This document shows, one piece after another, positions 1 to 8,427 of a stretch of 64,000 nt of DNA. The stretch is from Prochlorococcus sp. AG-363-P19. Its GTDB lineage: Bacteria > Cyanobacteriota > Cyanobacteriia > PCC-6307 > Cyanobiaceae. The DNA lies in assembly GCA_003280055.1 (NCBI GenBank), contig QCGG01000004.1:1-64000 (forward strand). Direction: 5' to 3'. A program made the translations under genes and the position numbers. Every line of letters starts with the position of its first letter. The stretch's first letter is position 1. Under the pieces are notes generated by a model. The model worked only from the letters and a program-made list of their open reading frames with translations, was not told the origin of the DNA and did no database searches.

Positions 1-138
1 CCAGGTCAAAGCCAACTTCGATATATTAGAAATTCAGTTAAAGCAGTTGTTGACGCCTATAACGGAACGATAAACTTTTATATAAGTGAACCAGATGACC
101 CACTAATAAGTGGCTGGCAACGAATATTTCCTTCCTAA
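1..138 (+). CDS. UPF0182 family membrane protein, 3' fragment ending at an in-frame TAA
   Basis: The reading frame is open from base 1 and stops at TAA 136-138. It encodes the conserved stretch [18 protein letters not shown]...FYISEPDDP, which in UPF0182 (a large cyanobacterial/actinobacterial multi-pass membrane protein of unknown function) lies well before the natural C-terminus. The same frame continues directly after the stop with the rest of the family C-terminal domain (139-768). In intact family members the join reads roughly IFPS-L-F-KP; here it reads IFPS-stop-M-KP. The gene start lies left of the window. Either the gene is broken or it has been split into two coupled cistrons. The family assignment is from recall of its conserved sequence; the in-frame stop is directly visible. 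Confidence 0.7.
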   Translation, partial: PGQSQLRYIRNSVKAVVDAYNGTINFYISEPDDPLISGWQRIFPS

Positions 139-768
139 ATGAAACCAATAGAAAAAATGCCTCAAACAATACGAGACCACTTAAAAGTACCAACAGAATT
201 ATTCGAACTTCAAGTTAAACAACTTCTTAAATACCATGTTAAAGATCCGCGAACTTTTTACAATGGTGATGATGTATGGCAAGTTCCGATGGAGTTATAT
301 GGACAAGAACAAATACCAGTTGAACCTTATCACATAACAGCTCAATTAAAAGAAACAAAAGTATCAGAATTTCTGCTGCTACAGCCATTATCTCCTCTTT
401 CTAGACCTAATCTTTCCGCATGGCTTGCGGCGAGAAGTGATGGTGTAAATTACGGACAATTAGTTCTCCTACGCTTCCCAAGCGAAACTACAATTTACGG
501 GCCTGAGCAAATTCAAGCTCTAATTAATCAGGATCCAGATATTAGTCAACAATTTAGTTTATGGGACAGAGCTGGATCTCAAGTAATCCAAGGTAATCTG
601 CTAGTTTTACCATTAGGAAAATCTTTATTATATGTTGAGCCAGTATATTTAAAAGCCAGCAAAGGTGGATTGCCTACCTTGACAAGAGTTGTAGTGAGCG
701 ATGGAAAGAAGATTATTATGGCTGAAAATTTAATGGATGGGGTTAACGCTCTCGTTGACGAAAATTAA
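139..768 (+). CDS. UPF0182 C-terminal domain (209 aa) starting directly after an in-frame stop
   Basis: This ORF starts with ATG touching the preceding TAA (TAA-ATG) and stays in the same frame. It carries the soluble C-terminal UPF0182 region: YHVKDPRTFYNGDDVWQVP, then FLLLQPLSPLSRPNLSAWLAAR, LVLLRFPSETTIYGPEQIQALINQ and LWDRAGSQVIQGNLLVLPLGKSLLYVEPVYL. Sequence quality looks intact, with no frameshift or further stop, so either the stop is recent or the domain is still translated, perhaps by termination-reinitiation. No Shine-Dalgarno is obvious before the ATG apart from the coupling geometry. The gene ends at a strong hairpin terminator (769-802). The function of the family is unknown. Confidence 0.75.
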   Translation: MKPIEKMPQTIRDHLKVPTELFELQVKQLLKYHVKDPRTFYNGDDVWQVPMELYGQEQIPVEPYHITAQLKETKVSEFLLLQPLSPLSRPNLSAWLAARSDGVNYGQLVLLRFPSETTIYGPEQIQALINQDPDISQQFSLWDRAGSQVIQGNLLVLPLGKSLLYVEPVYLKASKGGLPTLTRVVVSDGKKIIMAENLMDGVNALVDEN

Positions 769-802
769 AAAGCACTACTCCTACATAGGAGTAGTGCTTT
801 TT
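769..802 (+). terminator. Bidirectional intrinsic terminator
   Basis: A near-perfect stem pairs AAAAGCACTACTCCT with AGGAGTAGTGCTTTT around a four-base ACAT loop, with an A run on the left and a T run (CTTTTT) on the right. It starts one base after the UPF0182 stop codon and lies between two convergent genes, so it can stop transcription from both sides. Confidence 0.9.
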
Positions 803-840
803 AATTGAAGCTTTTAATTAATAGTCTATTTAATCAATAA

Positions 841-1437
841 TTATAATGTGGAGAAATACTCTTTACTACCTTTTGGATCCTCGAGCATAGTTTTGTCTCC
901 AGGTGTCCAATTAGCTGGACATACCTCATTAGGATGTGATTCAACATATTGGTATGCTTGCAAAACTCTTAATGTCTCATCAACATTTCGGCCGACAGGG
1001 GCTTTATTGACAGTCATATGCATAATTATCCCCTGTGGGTTAATTATAAATAGGCCCCTATCAGCCTCTCCATCGTCATTTAATACATTATAAGACGAAC
1101 ATATTTCCTTTTTTAAATCAGAAACAAGTGGATAGGAGATATCCCCAATTCCACCTTCATTTCTAGGAGTTTGAATCCAAGCAAGGTGACTAAATTTGCT
1201 ATCAACTGAGACTGCCAAGACTTCAGTGTTTTTAGCGATGAACTCACTATGTCTATCGCTAAATGCAGTAATTTCAGTTGGACAAACAAAAGTGAAGTCT
1301 AGTGGATAGAAAAATAGAACAACGTACTTGCCACGATACTTCGTCAAACTAATCTCTCGAAATTCCTGATCAATTACGGCAGTTGCAGAAAAATCAGGGG
1401 CGGGTTGTCCAACCCGTAAACACTCGTTGCTGGTCAT
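841..1437 (-). CDS. 2-Cys peroxiredoxin
   Basis: This thiol peroxidase reduces H2O2 and alkyl hydroperoxides, usually with thioredoxin as donor. The 198-residue protein has the AhpC/TSA fold. The peroxidatic Cys52 sits in FTFVCPTE and the resolving Cys173 in EVCPANW, with the partner arginine region near GR150. The lengths and both VCP motifs match the typical 2-Cys class of cyanobacteria and plastids. It starts at ATG 1437 and is monocistronic, convergent with the UPF0182 gene across a shared terminator. In photosynthetic cells it handles peroxide made by the electron transport chain. Confidence 0.95.
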   Translation of the reverse strand: MTSNECLRVGQPAPDFSATAVIDQEFREISLTKYRGKYVVLFFYPLDFTFVCPTEITAFSDRHSEFIAKNTEVLAVSVDSKFSHLAWIQTPRNEGGIGDISYPLVSDLKKEICSSYNVLNDDGEADRGLFIINPQGIIMHMTVNKAPVGRNVDETLRVLQAYQYVESHPNEVCPANWTPGDKTMLEDPKGSKEYFSTL

Positions 1438-1586
1438 AGTATTTGAAAAGATTGAAAGTCTGGCGCCATCTAAAATGATTTTGTACCACTAATGACTACC
1501 ATTTCAAGAACCTATCATGTAATTTAGATATCGTAAGCCCTTATCAGGGAAAACTAATTTCAATACCTCCGGTAGGACCACCTGAA

Positions 1587-1868
1587 ATGTCTCATCTAAA
1601 CTGGGATCTCCAATTATTAAGGAAATTTAGTAATACTAGTCACTCTAGACTCTTGAACCAGTTGAGATCGGAGCTCAAGGCAAAACCTATACAACGTTCA
1701 CACCCCATTAAGCGAACCCAAAACAAGAGTGTGAAGCAGGAAACCCAAACAAGGCAACATACAAACCTTCATTCAAAACAAAATAATTACACAGAGTCTC
1801 AACCGACAGAAGCCCTCACTGACAGAACCGAAACAGCTTCATCATTCATAGAGAGGCTTAAGGTATAG
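1587..1868 (+). CDS. Small basic hypothetical protein
   Basis: A 93-residue protein, strongly basic and rich in Gln, Asn, Thr and Lys. It opens with MSHLNWDLQLLRKFSNTSHSR followed by a helical LLNQLRSELK segment; the rest is low complexity and probably disordered. An AGG sits a few bases before the ATG (GGTAGGACCACCTGAAATG). It reads away from the peroxiredoxin gene, so the two share the 150-base gap 1438-1586 as a divergent promoter region. I do not recognise a domain. The N-terminal portion looks constrained and the tail does not, which fits a lineage-specific protein. Confidence 0.6.
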   Translation: MSHLNWDLQLLRKFSNTSHSRLLNQLRSELKAKPIQRSHPIKRTQNKSVKQETQTRQHTNLHSKQNNYTESQPTEALTDRTETASSFIERLKV

Positions 1869-1912
1869 ATCTTGGATATTGACTATATAGTTCACCATAA
1901 AGAAAGAATTAA

Positions 1913-1986
1913 TGGCTCGGGGGAGACTTGAACTCCCGACCTCGGGGTTATGAATCCCGCGCTCTAACCGGCTGAGCTACCGAGCC
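1913..1986 (-). tRNA. tRNA-Met (anticodon CAT)
   Basis: On the minus strand the cloverleaf folds with acceptor stem GGCTCGG/CCGAGCC, D-arm GCTC...GAGC, anticodon loop TTCATAA and T-arm GGGAG-TTCAAGT-CTCCC. The discriminator is A and CCA is not encoded. The sequence fits elongator tRNA-Met. The lysidine-modified tRNA-Ile2 also has a CAT anticodon but normally a different acceptor stem. The last base pair of the anticodon stem is an A31-C39 mismatch. Confidence 0.93.
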
Positions 1987-2007
1987 AATACTCAAAGAGT
2001 TAAGTGA

Positions 2008-2036
2008 CTATTGCACCTAAAAGGGGCAAAAGTCAA
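2008..2036 (-). promoter_or_regulatory. Candidate promoter of tRNA-Met
   Basis: On the minus strand a TTGACT hexamer (2036-2031) is followed by a 17-base spacer and CAATAG (2013-2008). A start about seven bases downstream would give a roughly 14-base leader before the tRNA 5' end at 1986. The -10 match is weak. Confidence 0.35.
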
Positions 2037-2132
2037 TCAATGTAGTTAAATAAGAGTTCCATAAGAGAATAATTCGAATTACTATTTAATAGAATTATAT
2101 CATCATAAGTTTTATAGATTCTTTTGTCTAAT

Positions 2133-2618
2133 TTACCATAGGTTCAATGAACAACCAGCATGATAAGCAACTATTGAACAAGCGACTGAAAGGTTAAGAC
2201 TTCGTACCCCTCCACCTTTTAAGGAAGGATCTTTGGCTGGCATTTGAATAGAAATAATTTCGTTACAAGAACTTCTGACTTGTTGAGTTATTCCTTTGTC
2301 CTCCCTGCCAAATAAGATGACATCACCATGATTAAATCTCATTTCTGTTAATTTTTTACCGCCATAACTGCTGGCCCCAATTAACCTTTGTCTAGGTGAT
2401 AATGACTTCAAAAATGAATCAAAGTTTGGTTGAGTTGAGACATTGACAAGTGGCCAATAATCGAGACCTGCACGCTTAAGGTATTTATCTTCTAATGAGA
2501 ATCCAAGGGGTTCGATTAATATTAAGGGCAAGTGAAAAGCTGCACAAGTTCTGGCGATGTTACCAGTATTTTGGGGTATACGAGGTTCGAATAATGCTAT
2601 AGATAAGTTATTAATCAT
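2133..2618 (-). CDS. trmL: tRNA (cytidine/uridine-34-2'-O)-methyltransferase, TrmL (YibK/SPOUT family)
   Basis: A 161-residue SPOUT methyltransferase that methylates the wobble ribose of certain tRNAs using SAM. The trefoil-knot motifs are visible: RIPQNTGNIARTC near the N-terminus, LFGREDKGI in the middle and SLNLSVACSIVAYHA at the C-terminus, which forms the SAM-binding knot. Size and motif order match YibK/TrmL rather than the longer SpoU/TrmH proteins. Its ATG overlaps the stop of cobU by four bases (ATGA), so the two genes are translationally coupled. Confidence 0.9.
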   Translation of the reverse strand: MINNLSIALFEPRIPQNTGNIARTCAAFHLPLILIEPLGFSLEDKYLKRAGLDYWPLVNVSTQPNFDSFLKSLSPRQRLIGASSYGGKKLTEMRFNHGDVILFGREDKGITQQVRSSCNEIISIQMPAKDPSLKGGGVRSLNLSVACSIVAYHAGCSLNLW

Positions 2619-3178
2619 TGAATTCTGATTCCTATGTCAGTTAAATTAATAGCTATGTGGTTTACTACAAGCCAGGAGGTAGTACATTGATTGGCAATAT
2701 AAGAGGTTAGTTCTGATAACCTCTGACTAAATGTGTATCCAAGACTTGTATGAGGTAGAACACTCCAACCAATTTCTTCAGCCACAATAAGTATCTTTTT
2801 ATTGTCAAAATATAATAGTGACTTAATTTCTCTAACATGTTGATTCCATTGCTCGTTACTAGAGTCGATATAGGCACTTACAAAGCTTCCTAAGGAGTCA
2901 AGAAGAATAACATCATAATTATTTGCCTCATTTGCAAGTTCACAAATTTGATTACTTGACTCGAGAACATCCCATTGTTCAGGTCTACGCTCTTTATGTA
3001 TTTGAATACGTTTTTCCATCTCTGCGTCGATATATTTATTGGAGAGTGTTGCTATGTAGAGTACGTTATTGAATTTAGCAACTAAACGTTCTGCAAAGAA
3101 ACTCTTGCCACTATTTTGAGGTCCAGAAACTAATGTTATACCATCATTGATCGTTGGGTAATTATCTAAAGTATTCAT
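2615..3178 (-). CDS. cobU: Adenosylcobinamide kinase/guanylyltransferase CobU-like
   Basis: CobU phosphorylates adenosylcobinamide and activates it with GMP in the lower-ligand assembly stage of cobamide synthesis. The 187-residue protein has a P-loop GPQNSGKS (residues 19-26), a DVILLDSLGSFV Walker-B-like strand, and the family C-terminal arrangement VAEEIGWSVLP...FSQRLSELTSYIANQ. Some C-terminal positions differ from the textbook consensus (VVNHIAINL where VxxGxPxxLK is usual). The partners cobN and metH in the same window fit a cobamide-making cell. It overlaps trmL by ATGA. Confidence 0.85.
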   Translation of the reverse strand: MNTLDNYPTINDGITLVSGPQNSGKSFFAERLVAKFNNVLYIATLSNKYIDAEMEKRIQIHKERRPEQWDVLESSNQICELANEANNYDVILLDSLGSFVSAYIDSSNEQWNQHVREIKSLLYFDNKKILIVAEEIGWSVLPHTSLGYTFSQRLSELTSYIANQCTTSWLVVNHIAINLTDIGIRIQ

Positions 3179-3253
3179 AATAGAATCAACATTAAATTAT
3201 AGTATAGGTTACCTTAGTGGTAGTACTACAGAAATTTCAGAAGAGATCACTTC

Positions 3254-3883
3254 ATGCCTTTGCTAGCGAGATATATTCTAGCCTGTGGGATAATAGGGTT
3301 ATCACTAACAGTTTTCAATGCGTATGAACAGGAACTGATAAGTCCTGGGTTTGAAAGAGCAGAAGTACTATCAGGAATAAGTAGTGTATGTCTTATGTTG
3401 GTTTCATTTTTATGGTCAGAGCGAAACCCTGCAATAAGTGCTGTGAAATCACTAGAGGGTAAACAGGGATTTGAACTTTGTGAAAGCCTGAATGAAGATA
3501 TAAGAGAAGAAATCGCATGGGGTTCAAAATTGATATTGACTAGCACTCCGGCAGCCACGATATTAATTTATTGGAACGATAAATGCATATTAAGAAGAGG
3601 TGTTATGGGTAGTAAGAAATTTGTACCTGGAGAAATTTGTAAAAGGGCTATAAATAGTGGGAAAATGATATCTCTTGTCAAAACTTCACTTTATCCTGGT
3701 AAAGAGGAGCTTTATAATTATATCGATCAAATACCCTCAGTAATAGTAAGCCCTATTAACAAAAGTGGGGTCTTAATAATTGGAGGGTGGACGGAGCGAT
3801 GTTTTAGCAAATCTGATGAAATGTGGATAGAAGGCTGGAAAGAAAGATTGTGCCAAAAACTTCTAAAATACGAAAATAGTTAA
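3254..3883 (+). CDS. CCB2/CCB4-like cofactor assembly of complex C subunit B (DUF2930)
   Basis: A 209-residue protein with two N-terminal membrane segments (about residues 4-22 and 39-56) split by the motif ISPGFERAEVLSGI, then a soluble domain starting NPAISAVKSLEGKQGFEL. This layout matches the CCB2/CCB4 factors that attach the covalent heme ci to cytochrome b6 of the b6f complex in chloroplasts and cyanobacteria. The assignment is by recalled family pattern, not a search. It reads away from cobU with a 75-base gap and runs convergently into the lptC-like gene three bases later. Confidence 0.7.
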   Translation: MPLLARYILACGIIGLSLTVFNAYEQELISPGFERAEVLSGISSVCLMLVSFLWSERNPAISAVKSLEGKQGFELCESLNEDIREEIAWGSKLILTSTPAATILIYWNDKCILRRGVMGSKKFVPGEICKRAINSGKMISLVKTSLYPGKEELYNYIDQIPSVIVSPINKSGVLIIGGWTERCFSKSDEMWIEGWKERLCQKLLKYENS

Positions 3884-3886
3884 TAA

Positions 3887-4792
3887 TTAGAATCCCACCA
3901 TATGATCTTGATTTAATTGCAACTTTATAGTCTTTTCTTCTATAAACGATTTGTTAGTGTTTCTTCTAAGTTTAACATCTCCTATAAAGCTTACTTGATC
4001 AGAATTAATATCCAAGATACACTCATTTGATAAAATAAATTCATATTCTTGAATAACGGCACAACTTGTAAACCCTAATAAACCTGATTTAGTATTGCCA
4101 AAAAGAGTATCACCATTTACTTGTTGATATGTATCTGTACTGTTTATATATCGGAAGATTTCAATAGGTCCTTGTCCATTTATTACCCCACTATTTAGAT
4201 TCCATTCTGCATTAATGACCTTCACTTTATATTCACCTAATCTATTTCTTTGTGTTGAGACAGTTCTAGGGTTATTAGTTAAAATAGATTTACCTGTTAG
4301 CTTGAGAATATTTTTCTGGTGGAAAAAGGATACTTTGGGAACTACAAGGTGAAAATTTTCATTATAAATTAAAGGGTTTTGATCAATAGTTAATATTGAT
4401 TTAAGTGTATCCCATTTAACTCTATCTCCACGAATTACTACTTTATCTCCTGATAATTGGGTTAGGTTGATATCTCCTTCAAGTAAAATCAGGTCACCGT
4501 CATTAATTATATTGGCTGATTTAGCTATAAGTTTATATGTTGGGATAGAATTATTGTTAATTATAATCTCTAGATCCATAGCCCGTATAAGTCTATTACC
4601 TAGTTCATATCTAGCTTCAGGACTTTTAATACTCCAAAGCGGTTTACCCTCATTGTTTGTTTTGTTAAGTCGAAGTTGTGAAAATACAAAAGGTGAATAT
4701 TCCTGCTTTGGTTGGAGAGATGGGGAACAACCTACAGAAATTAATGAACTAATTGCTATTGAAGCTCTAATCAGTTTTATAAATTTAGTCAT
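3887..4792 (-). CDS. lptC: LptC-like LPS export lipoprotein
   Basis: A 301-residue exported protein with a lipoprotein signal (SLISVGC at about residues 16-22), so it is likely anchored by the lipidated Cys22. The rest is beta-rich with repeated strand motifs such as AKSANIINDGDLILLEGDINLTQ and GDRVKWDT, typical of the LptC/OstA beta-jellyroll that passes lipopolysaccharide across the periplasm. It is longer than E. coli LptC, as is usual in cyanobacteria. Its ATG shares one base with the TAA of metG upstream (TAATG), so the two are cotranslated. Confidence 0.8.
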   Translation of the reverse strand: MTKFIKLIRASIAISSLISVGCSPSLQPKQEYSPFVFSQLRLNKTNNEGKPLWSIKSPEARYELGNRLIRAMDLEIIINNNSIPTYKLIAKSANIINDGDLILLEGDINLTQLSGDKVVIRGDRVKWDTLKSILTIDQNPLIYNENFHLVVPKVSFFHQKNILKLTGKSILTNNPRTVSTQRNRLGEYKVKVINAEWNLNSGVINGQGPIEIFRYINSTDTYQQVNGDTLFGNTKSGLLGFTSCAVIQEYEFILSNECILDINSDQVSFIGDVKLRRNTNKSFIEEKTIKLQLNQDHMVGF

Positions 4793-6333
4793 TACATGTT
4801 CTCATTTAATTCTAGCCTTACAAGAATAGGATTGGGTTCGGGTAATTTAGTATCGGATTTGAGCAGGCCCCATTTTAAACTTTCATCAAACTGAATTGTA
4901 GAATTTTCGATACCAAGTTGTAGTAACATTTTATTGCTAAAATCAGGAATAATTGGTTGTAAAAGTATTGCTGAGATCCTACATGTTTCTAAAACAGAGT
5001 ATAAAATATTAGCTACAACGTCCTTGTTAGCAGGGTCCTTTATTTTAGTCCACGGGCATTGGTCGTTTAAATATACATTTGCTGCTGTAGAAAGTTTAAG
5101 TATTAGTTCTGCTGCTTTTTGAAAATTCAATTGATCCATATATTTAAAGTATTTAGTAATTACTTCATGAGAGATATCTGATAAATGATTAGATATCTTA
5201 TTATTCGGTTGAGGGATAGATTCACAATACCATTTACGGGACATTGTTACAGTCCTGTTTAATAGATTTCCAAAAGTATTTGCTAGGTCATTATTTACTG
5301 TATCGACAAACCTTAGTTGCTTAAAATCACCATCAGAACCAAATTGAATATCTCTAATTAAAAACCATCTGATTGGATCTACCCCAAACGCATCAAGTAA
5401 TGTTCTTGGATCAAGAACATTACCTAATGATTTACCCATTTTTTGACCTTCTCTTGTAAGGAAGCCATGGCCGAAGACTGACTTAGGTAATGGTAATTTG
5501 GCTGAAAGTAACATCGCTGGCCAATAAACAGCATGAAATCTGAGTATATCTTTGCCAATAACATGTATGTCTACTGGCCAGCCAAGATTGGAAATATTAT
5601 CTAAATTAATTTCGGATTGTTGATCTATAAGTAATGAGGACAGATAACCAGCAAGAGCATCAAACCAAACATAAAAGGTATGACCTGGGAATCCAGGGAC
5701 ATCAATTCCCCAATCAAGATTAACTCTTGAGATAGAGAAATCACGTAATCCACCTTTAACAAAGTTGATAATCTCATTTCGACGTTGAATTGGATAAATA
5801 AAGTAATCGCTGTTGATAAGTTCTTCTATTTCTTTTTGGTAGTTGGACAATTTGAAAAAAAGATTTTCTTCGTCTCTCCATTCAAGTCCCTTTTGATGAA
5901 TGTTACAGAAAGGGCGTTCGGTATCCTCTGTTATCTCTTTATATTCCTCACATCCAACACAATACCAACCCTGTTGTCTTCCTAAATAAATATCATCATT
6001 AGCTTTAACTTTGTTGAAAAATTCTTTTACAACTCTTTTGTGAGTATTAGAGGTTGTTCGAACAAACTTGTGATTAGACACTCTCCATTCATCCCATTGA
6101 GATTGATATTGGCTAGTGATCCTGTTGCAATGATTTTGTGGAGATACGTTATTGAGGTTTGCAGTTCTTTGTATCTTAAGACCGTGTTCATCAACCCCTG
6201 TTATAAAAATGACATTTTCCCCATTTAGACGTTTATATCTAGCCAAAACGTCACATGCAATAGTTGTGTAGATACTACCTAAATGAGGCTTGTCATTAAC
6301 GTAATATAAAGGGGTAGTAATTGTATAGCTCAT
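4792..6333 (-). CDS. metG: Methionyl-tRNA synthetase
   Basis: A class I aminoacyl-tRNA synthetase charging tRNA-Met. The 513-residue protein has the HIGH-type motif PHLGS (16-20), a zinc knuckle with C125/C128 and C143/H146, and the KMSKS motif as KMGKS (298-302). It ends after the anticodon-binding helices and lacks the C-terminal dimerisation domain of some bacterial enzymes; this short form is common in cyanobacteria. It overlaps the lptC-like gene by one base. Start ATG 6333. Confidence 0.97.
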   Translation of the reverse strand: MSYTITTPLYYVNDKPHLGSIYTTIACDVLARYKRLNGENVIFITGVDEHGLKIQRTANLNNVSPQNHCNRITSQYQSQWDEWRVSNHKFVRTTSNTHKRVVKEFFNKVKANDDIYLGRQQGWYCVGCEEYKEITEDTERPFCNIHQKGLEWRDEENLFFKLSNYQKEIEELINSDYFIYPIQRRNEIINFVKGGLRDFSISRVNLDWGIDVPGFPGHTFYVWFDALAGYLSSLLIDQQSEINLDNISNLGWPVDIHVIGKDILRFHAVYWPAMLLSAKLPLPKSVFGHGFLTREGQKMGKSLGNVLDPRTLLDAFGVDPIRWFLIRDIQFGSDGDFKQLRFVDTVNNDLANTFGNLLNRTVTMSRKWYCESIPQPNNKISNHLSDISHEVITKYFKYMDQLNFQKAAELILKLSTAANVYLNDQCPWTKIKDPANKDVVANILYSVLETCRISAILLQPIIPDFSNKMLLQLGIENSTIQFDESLKWGLLKSDTKLPEPNPILVRLELNENM

Positions 6334-6406
6334 TTCTTTATGGTATAAAGGAGATTATATATGAGTGTATAAGCAGTGAATAAATCATAACTGTCCTGTA
6401 AAGCAC

Positions 6407-7738
6407 TCATCTATTATTAACTTTACACACAAGCACATCTCCTGTTAACTCATCTGATGAGATGAGTTGAATTCTAAATATGGAACCCGGGTCCAGATCA
6501 TCGTCAGTCTCGAGTGTGCAGATAAGTTCTATTGCTATTTCTTCAAAAAGTAACAAAGCAAGTTTTCTAGTGAAACTCATCCATCGTAAGAACTGACAAG
6601 AAATAAAATCATTAGGGTTATTCTTTAACCAAAGAATTAAATATTTCTTTTGTTCTTCTCTCGTGATAGAGGTTGACTCCCTAATTACAGTCTCAAGACA
6701 ATTAAGTTGTTCACTCAACTCTAATGCCGTCTGAATTCGTTGACCGTTCATGAATGCTAATAGTTGTCTATGGACTATTAAGTCAATATATCTTCTTATA
6801 GGAGACGTTACTTGAACATAAGCCTTTAAACCCAGTGTAGAATGTTCAGATGGGTTTGATTCTATTCGACTTCGTTTAAGTGAGAATTTAATAGAAGCAT
6901 TAGTAACAGGAGTATTACTAATCTGTTTTGTCTGTCCATGCAATAGATTTAGTGAGGCTTGTTGTGTCTTATATGGCAGAGGAATATTATTCTTAACCCC
7001 GAAATCTGCAACTACAGTGCCCATCAATATCATAGCCTCGCTAACCATCCTTCTAGAATTCGTTTCATTTATTATTTTAATATTAGTTTTGCCGTCCCTA
7101 TTTTTATAAAAACGACCACGTGTCTGTTCTAAAATAATTGCTCCATTTGCTACTCGCCATTTACGTCTTCTAGCTAAAAGTTCATTGATTAGTCGCAGAT
7201 CTTTATCTCCTGGTGGATCTAGTTCAATTAACTCATCCGCATCGTTATATGATAATGAATAATTTGTGATTATCCAGGATCGGGTTATTTGTGATTCTAG
7301 AATTGCTCCATCATTGTCCAATTTTATAGAGGCACTTATGGCTGCTCTCTTGATCCCAGGCTTTAAACTTAATGCTGTATCCGACAAATCATAAGGAATC
7401 ATTGGTATCATTTTGTCGACAAGGTACAAACTATTTCCTCTTTTCATTGCCTCATTGTCTAAAAAACTATTTTTTGGAATTAGCCTACAAGGGTCTGCTA
7501 TATGGATCCAAATTTTAATTCCAAACGCAGAGGACTCTAACGAAATTGCATCATCAATCTCATAACTATCATCATCATCAATTGCGTATGTTTTAAGATT
7601 AGTCAGATCAATCCGTTCATGATCACCTTCTAATATGTTATTGCTTTCGTCAATGAATTGAATTGACTCTTTTATAACTTCAGATGAAAAAGTTTGTTTT
7701 AATTGAGTGAGTGACTTATTATATCTGATATTGTCCAT
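6407..7738 (-). CDS. RNB-domain exoribonuclease (RNase II/R family), short form
   Basis: A 3'-5' processive exoribonuclease of the RNB family. The acidic catalytic motif is present as AIDDDDSYEIDDAISLE near the N-terminus, followed by DTALSLKPG and the arginine signature TSPIRRYIDLIVHRQL. At about 443 residues it lacks the usual N-terminal cold-shock domains, and the C-terminal S1 region is rudimentary. A TTG lies one codon upstream, but the ATG at 7738 is the more natural start. It lies downstream of rpmG-rpsR on the same strand. Confidence 0.88.
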   Translation of the reverse strand: MDNIRYNKSLTQLKQTFSSEVIKESIQFIDESNNILEGDHERIDLTNLKTYAIDDDDSYEIDDAISLESSAFGIKIWIHIADPCRLIPKNSFLDNEAMKRGNSLYLVDKMIPMIPYDLSDTALSLKPGIKRAAISASIKLDNDGAILESQITRSWIITNYSLSYNDADELIELDPPGDKDLRLINELLARRRKWRVANGAIILEQTRGRFYKNRDGKTNIKIINETNSRRMVSEAMILMGTVVADFGVKNNIPLPYKTQQASLNLLHGQTKQISNTPVTNASIKFSLKRSRIESNPSEHSTLGLKAYVQVTSPIRRYIDLIVHRQLLAFMNGQRIQTALELSEQLNCLETVIRESTSITREEQKKYLILWLKNNPNDFISCQFLRWMSFTRKLALLLFEEIAIELICTLETDDDLDPGSIFRIQLISSDELTGDVLVCKVNNR

Positions 7739-7858
7739 CAAAAATAAAAATCAAAAAATAATCATTTTAAGTAATTTATTATTGAGAATATCAATTGTTG
7801 TTGATAAATAGTTGATCTAGAATAATAGATTTTTAATCACTAATCATAAATACTGGTG

Positions 7859-8080
7859 TCAACCTTCAGGGTTAACGAATGGTAATAAAGCAACTATTCT
7901 TGCCCTTTTAACTGCAGTTGTAAGGTCTCTTTGTTGTTTAGCCGTCAATCCGGTCAACCTGCGGGGGAGTATCTTCCCACGATCAGTTATGAATTTTTTC
8001 AACAAGTCAACATCTTTATAGTCGATTGGATCACCAGGCTTTATGGGTGAAAGGCGTTTTTTGAAGAATGAGTTTGACAT
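7859..8080 (-). CDS. rpsR: 30S ribosomal protein S18
   Basis: A 73-residue basic protein with the full S18 pattern: [23 protein letters not shown], then [28 protein letters not shown]18 pairs with S6 on the small-subunit platform. It follows rpmG by 35 bases, the standard rpmG-rpsR pair of cyanobacteria. Confidence 0.97.
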   Translation of the reverse strand: MSNSFFKKRLSPIKPGDPIDYKDVDLLKKFITDRGKILPRRLTGLTAKQQRDLTTAVKRARIVALLPFVNPEG

Positions 8081-8115
8081 TTGACAAAGTATAAAAGTAT
8101 TCAGTGAGGATTAGA

Positions 8116-8310
8116 TCACTTGATTTCCTTGTGGAGCGTTGACTCGTTGCAATAACGGCAGAATTTTTTAATCTCTAGCCGCTCAGTAGTGTTACGTCGA
8201 TTTTTCTCTGTTGTGTAACGAGACACACCGGGAGAACGTTTGGCGGTATTGGACCGGCATTCAGTGCACTCGAGAGTGATCACGATCCGGACGCCCTTGT
8301 TTTTAGCCAT
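8116..8310 (-). CDS. rpmG: 50S ribosomal protein L33
   Basis: A 64-residue zinc-ribbon type L33 with two CxxC pairs (LECTEC and FCRYCNE) and the [15 protein letters not shown] core. It is the first gene of the leftward rpmG-rpsR(-RNB) unit. Its short leader contains a perfect 7-bp hairpin (8319-8341), and no clear Shine-Dalgarno lies between that hairpin and the ATG. Confidence 0.97.
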   Translation of the reverse strand: MAKNKGVRIVITLECTECRSNTAKRSPGVSRYTTEKNRRNTTERLEIKKFCRYCNESTLHKEIK

Positions 8311-8318
8311 AAAGGACG

Positions 8319-8341
8319 TTTCGCCGCTTAGCTAGGCGAAA
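8319..8341 (-). promoter_or_regulatory. Leader hairpin upstream of rpmG
   Basis: TTTCGCC (8319-8325) and GGCGAAA (8335-8341) form a perfect seven-pair stem around a nine-base loop. In the rpmG mRNA the stem ends eight bases before the start codon, a position where it could control initiation. Confidence 0.5.
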
Positions 8342-8427
8342 TAAACTACTTTTCATCCTACAAGGGCGAGTGCCCCAACCCAAGTGGATCGTTTGTTCGT
8401 AGTATCAGTAGAAATTACCATCTACCC

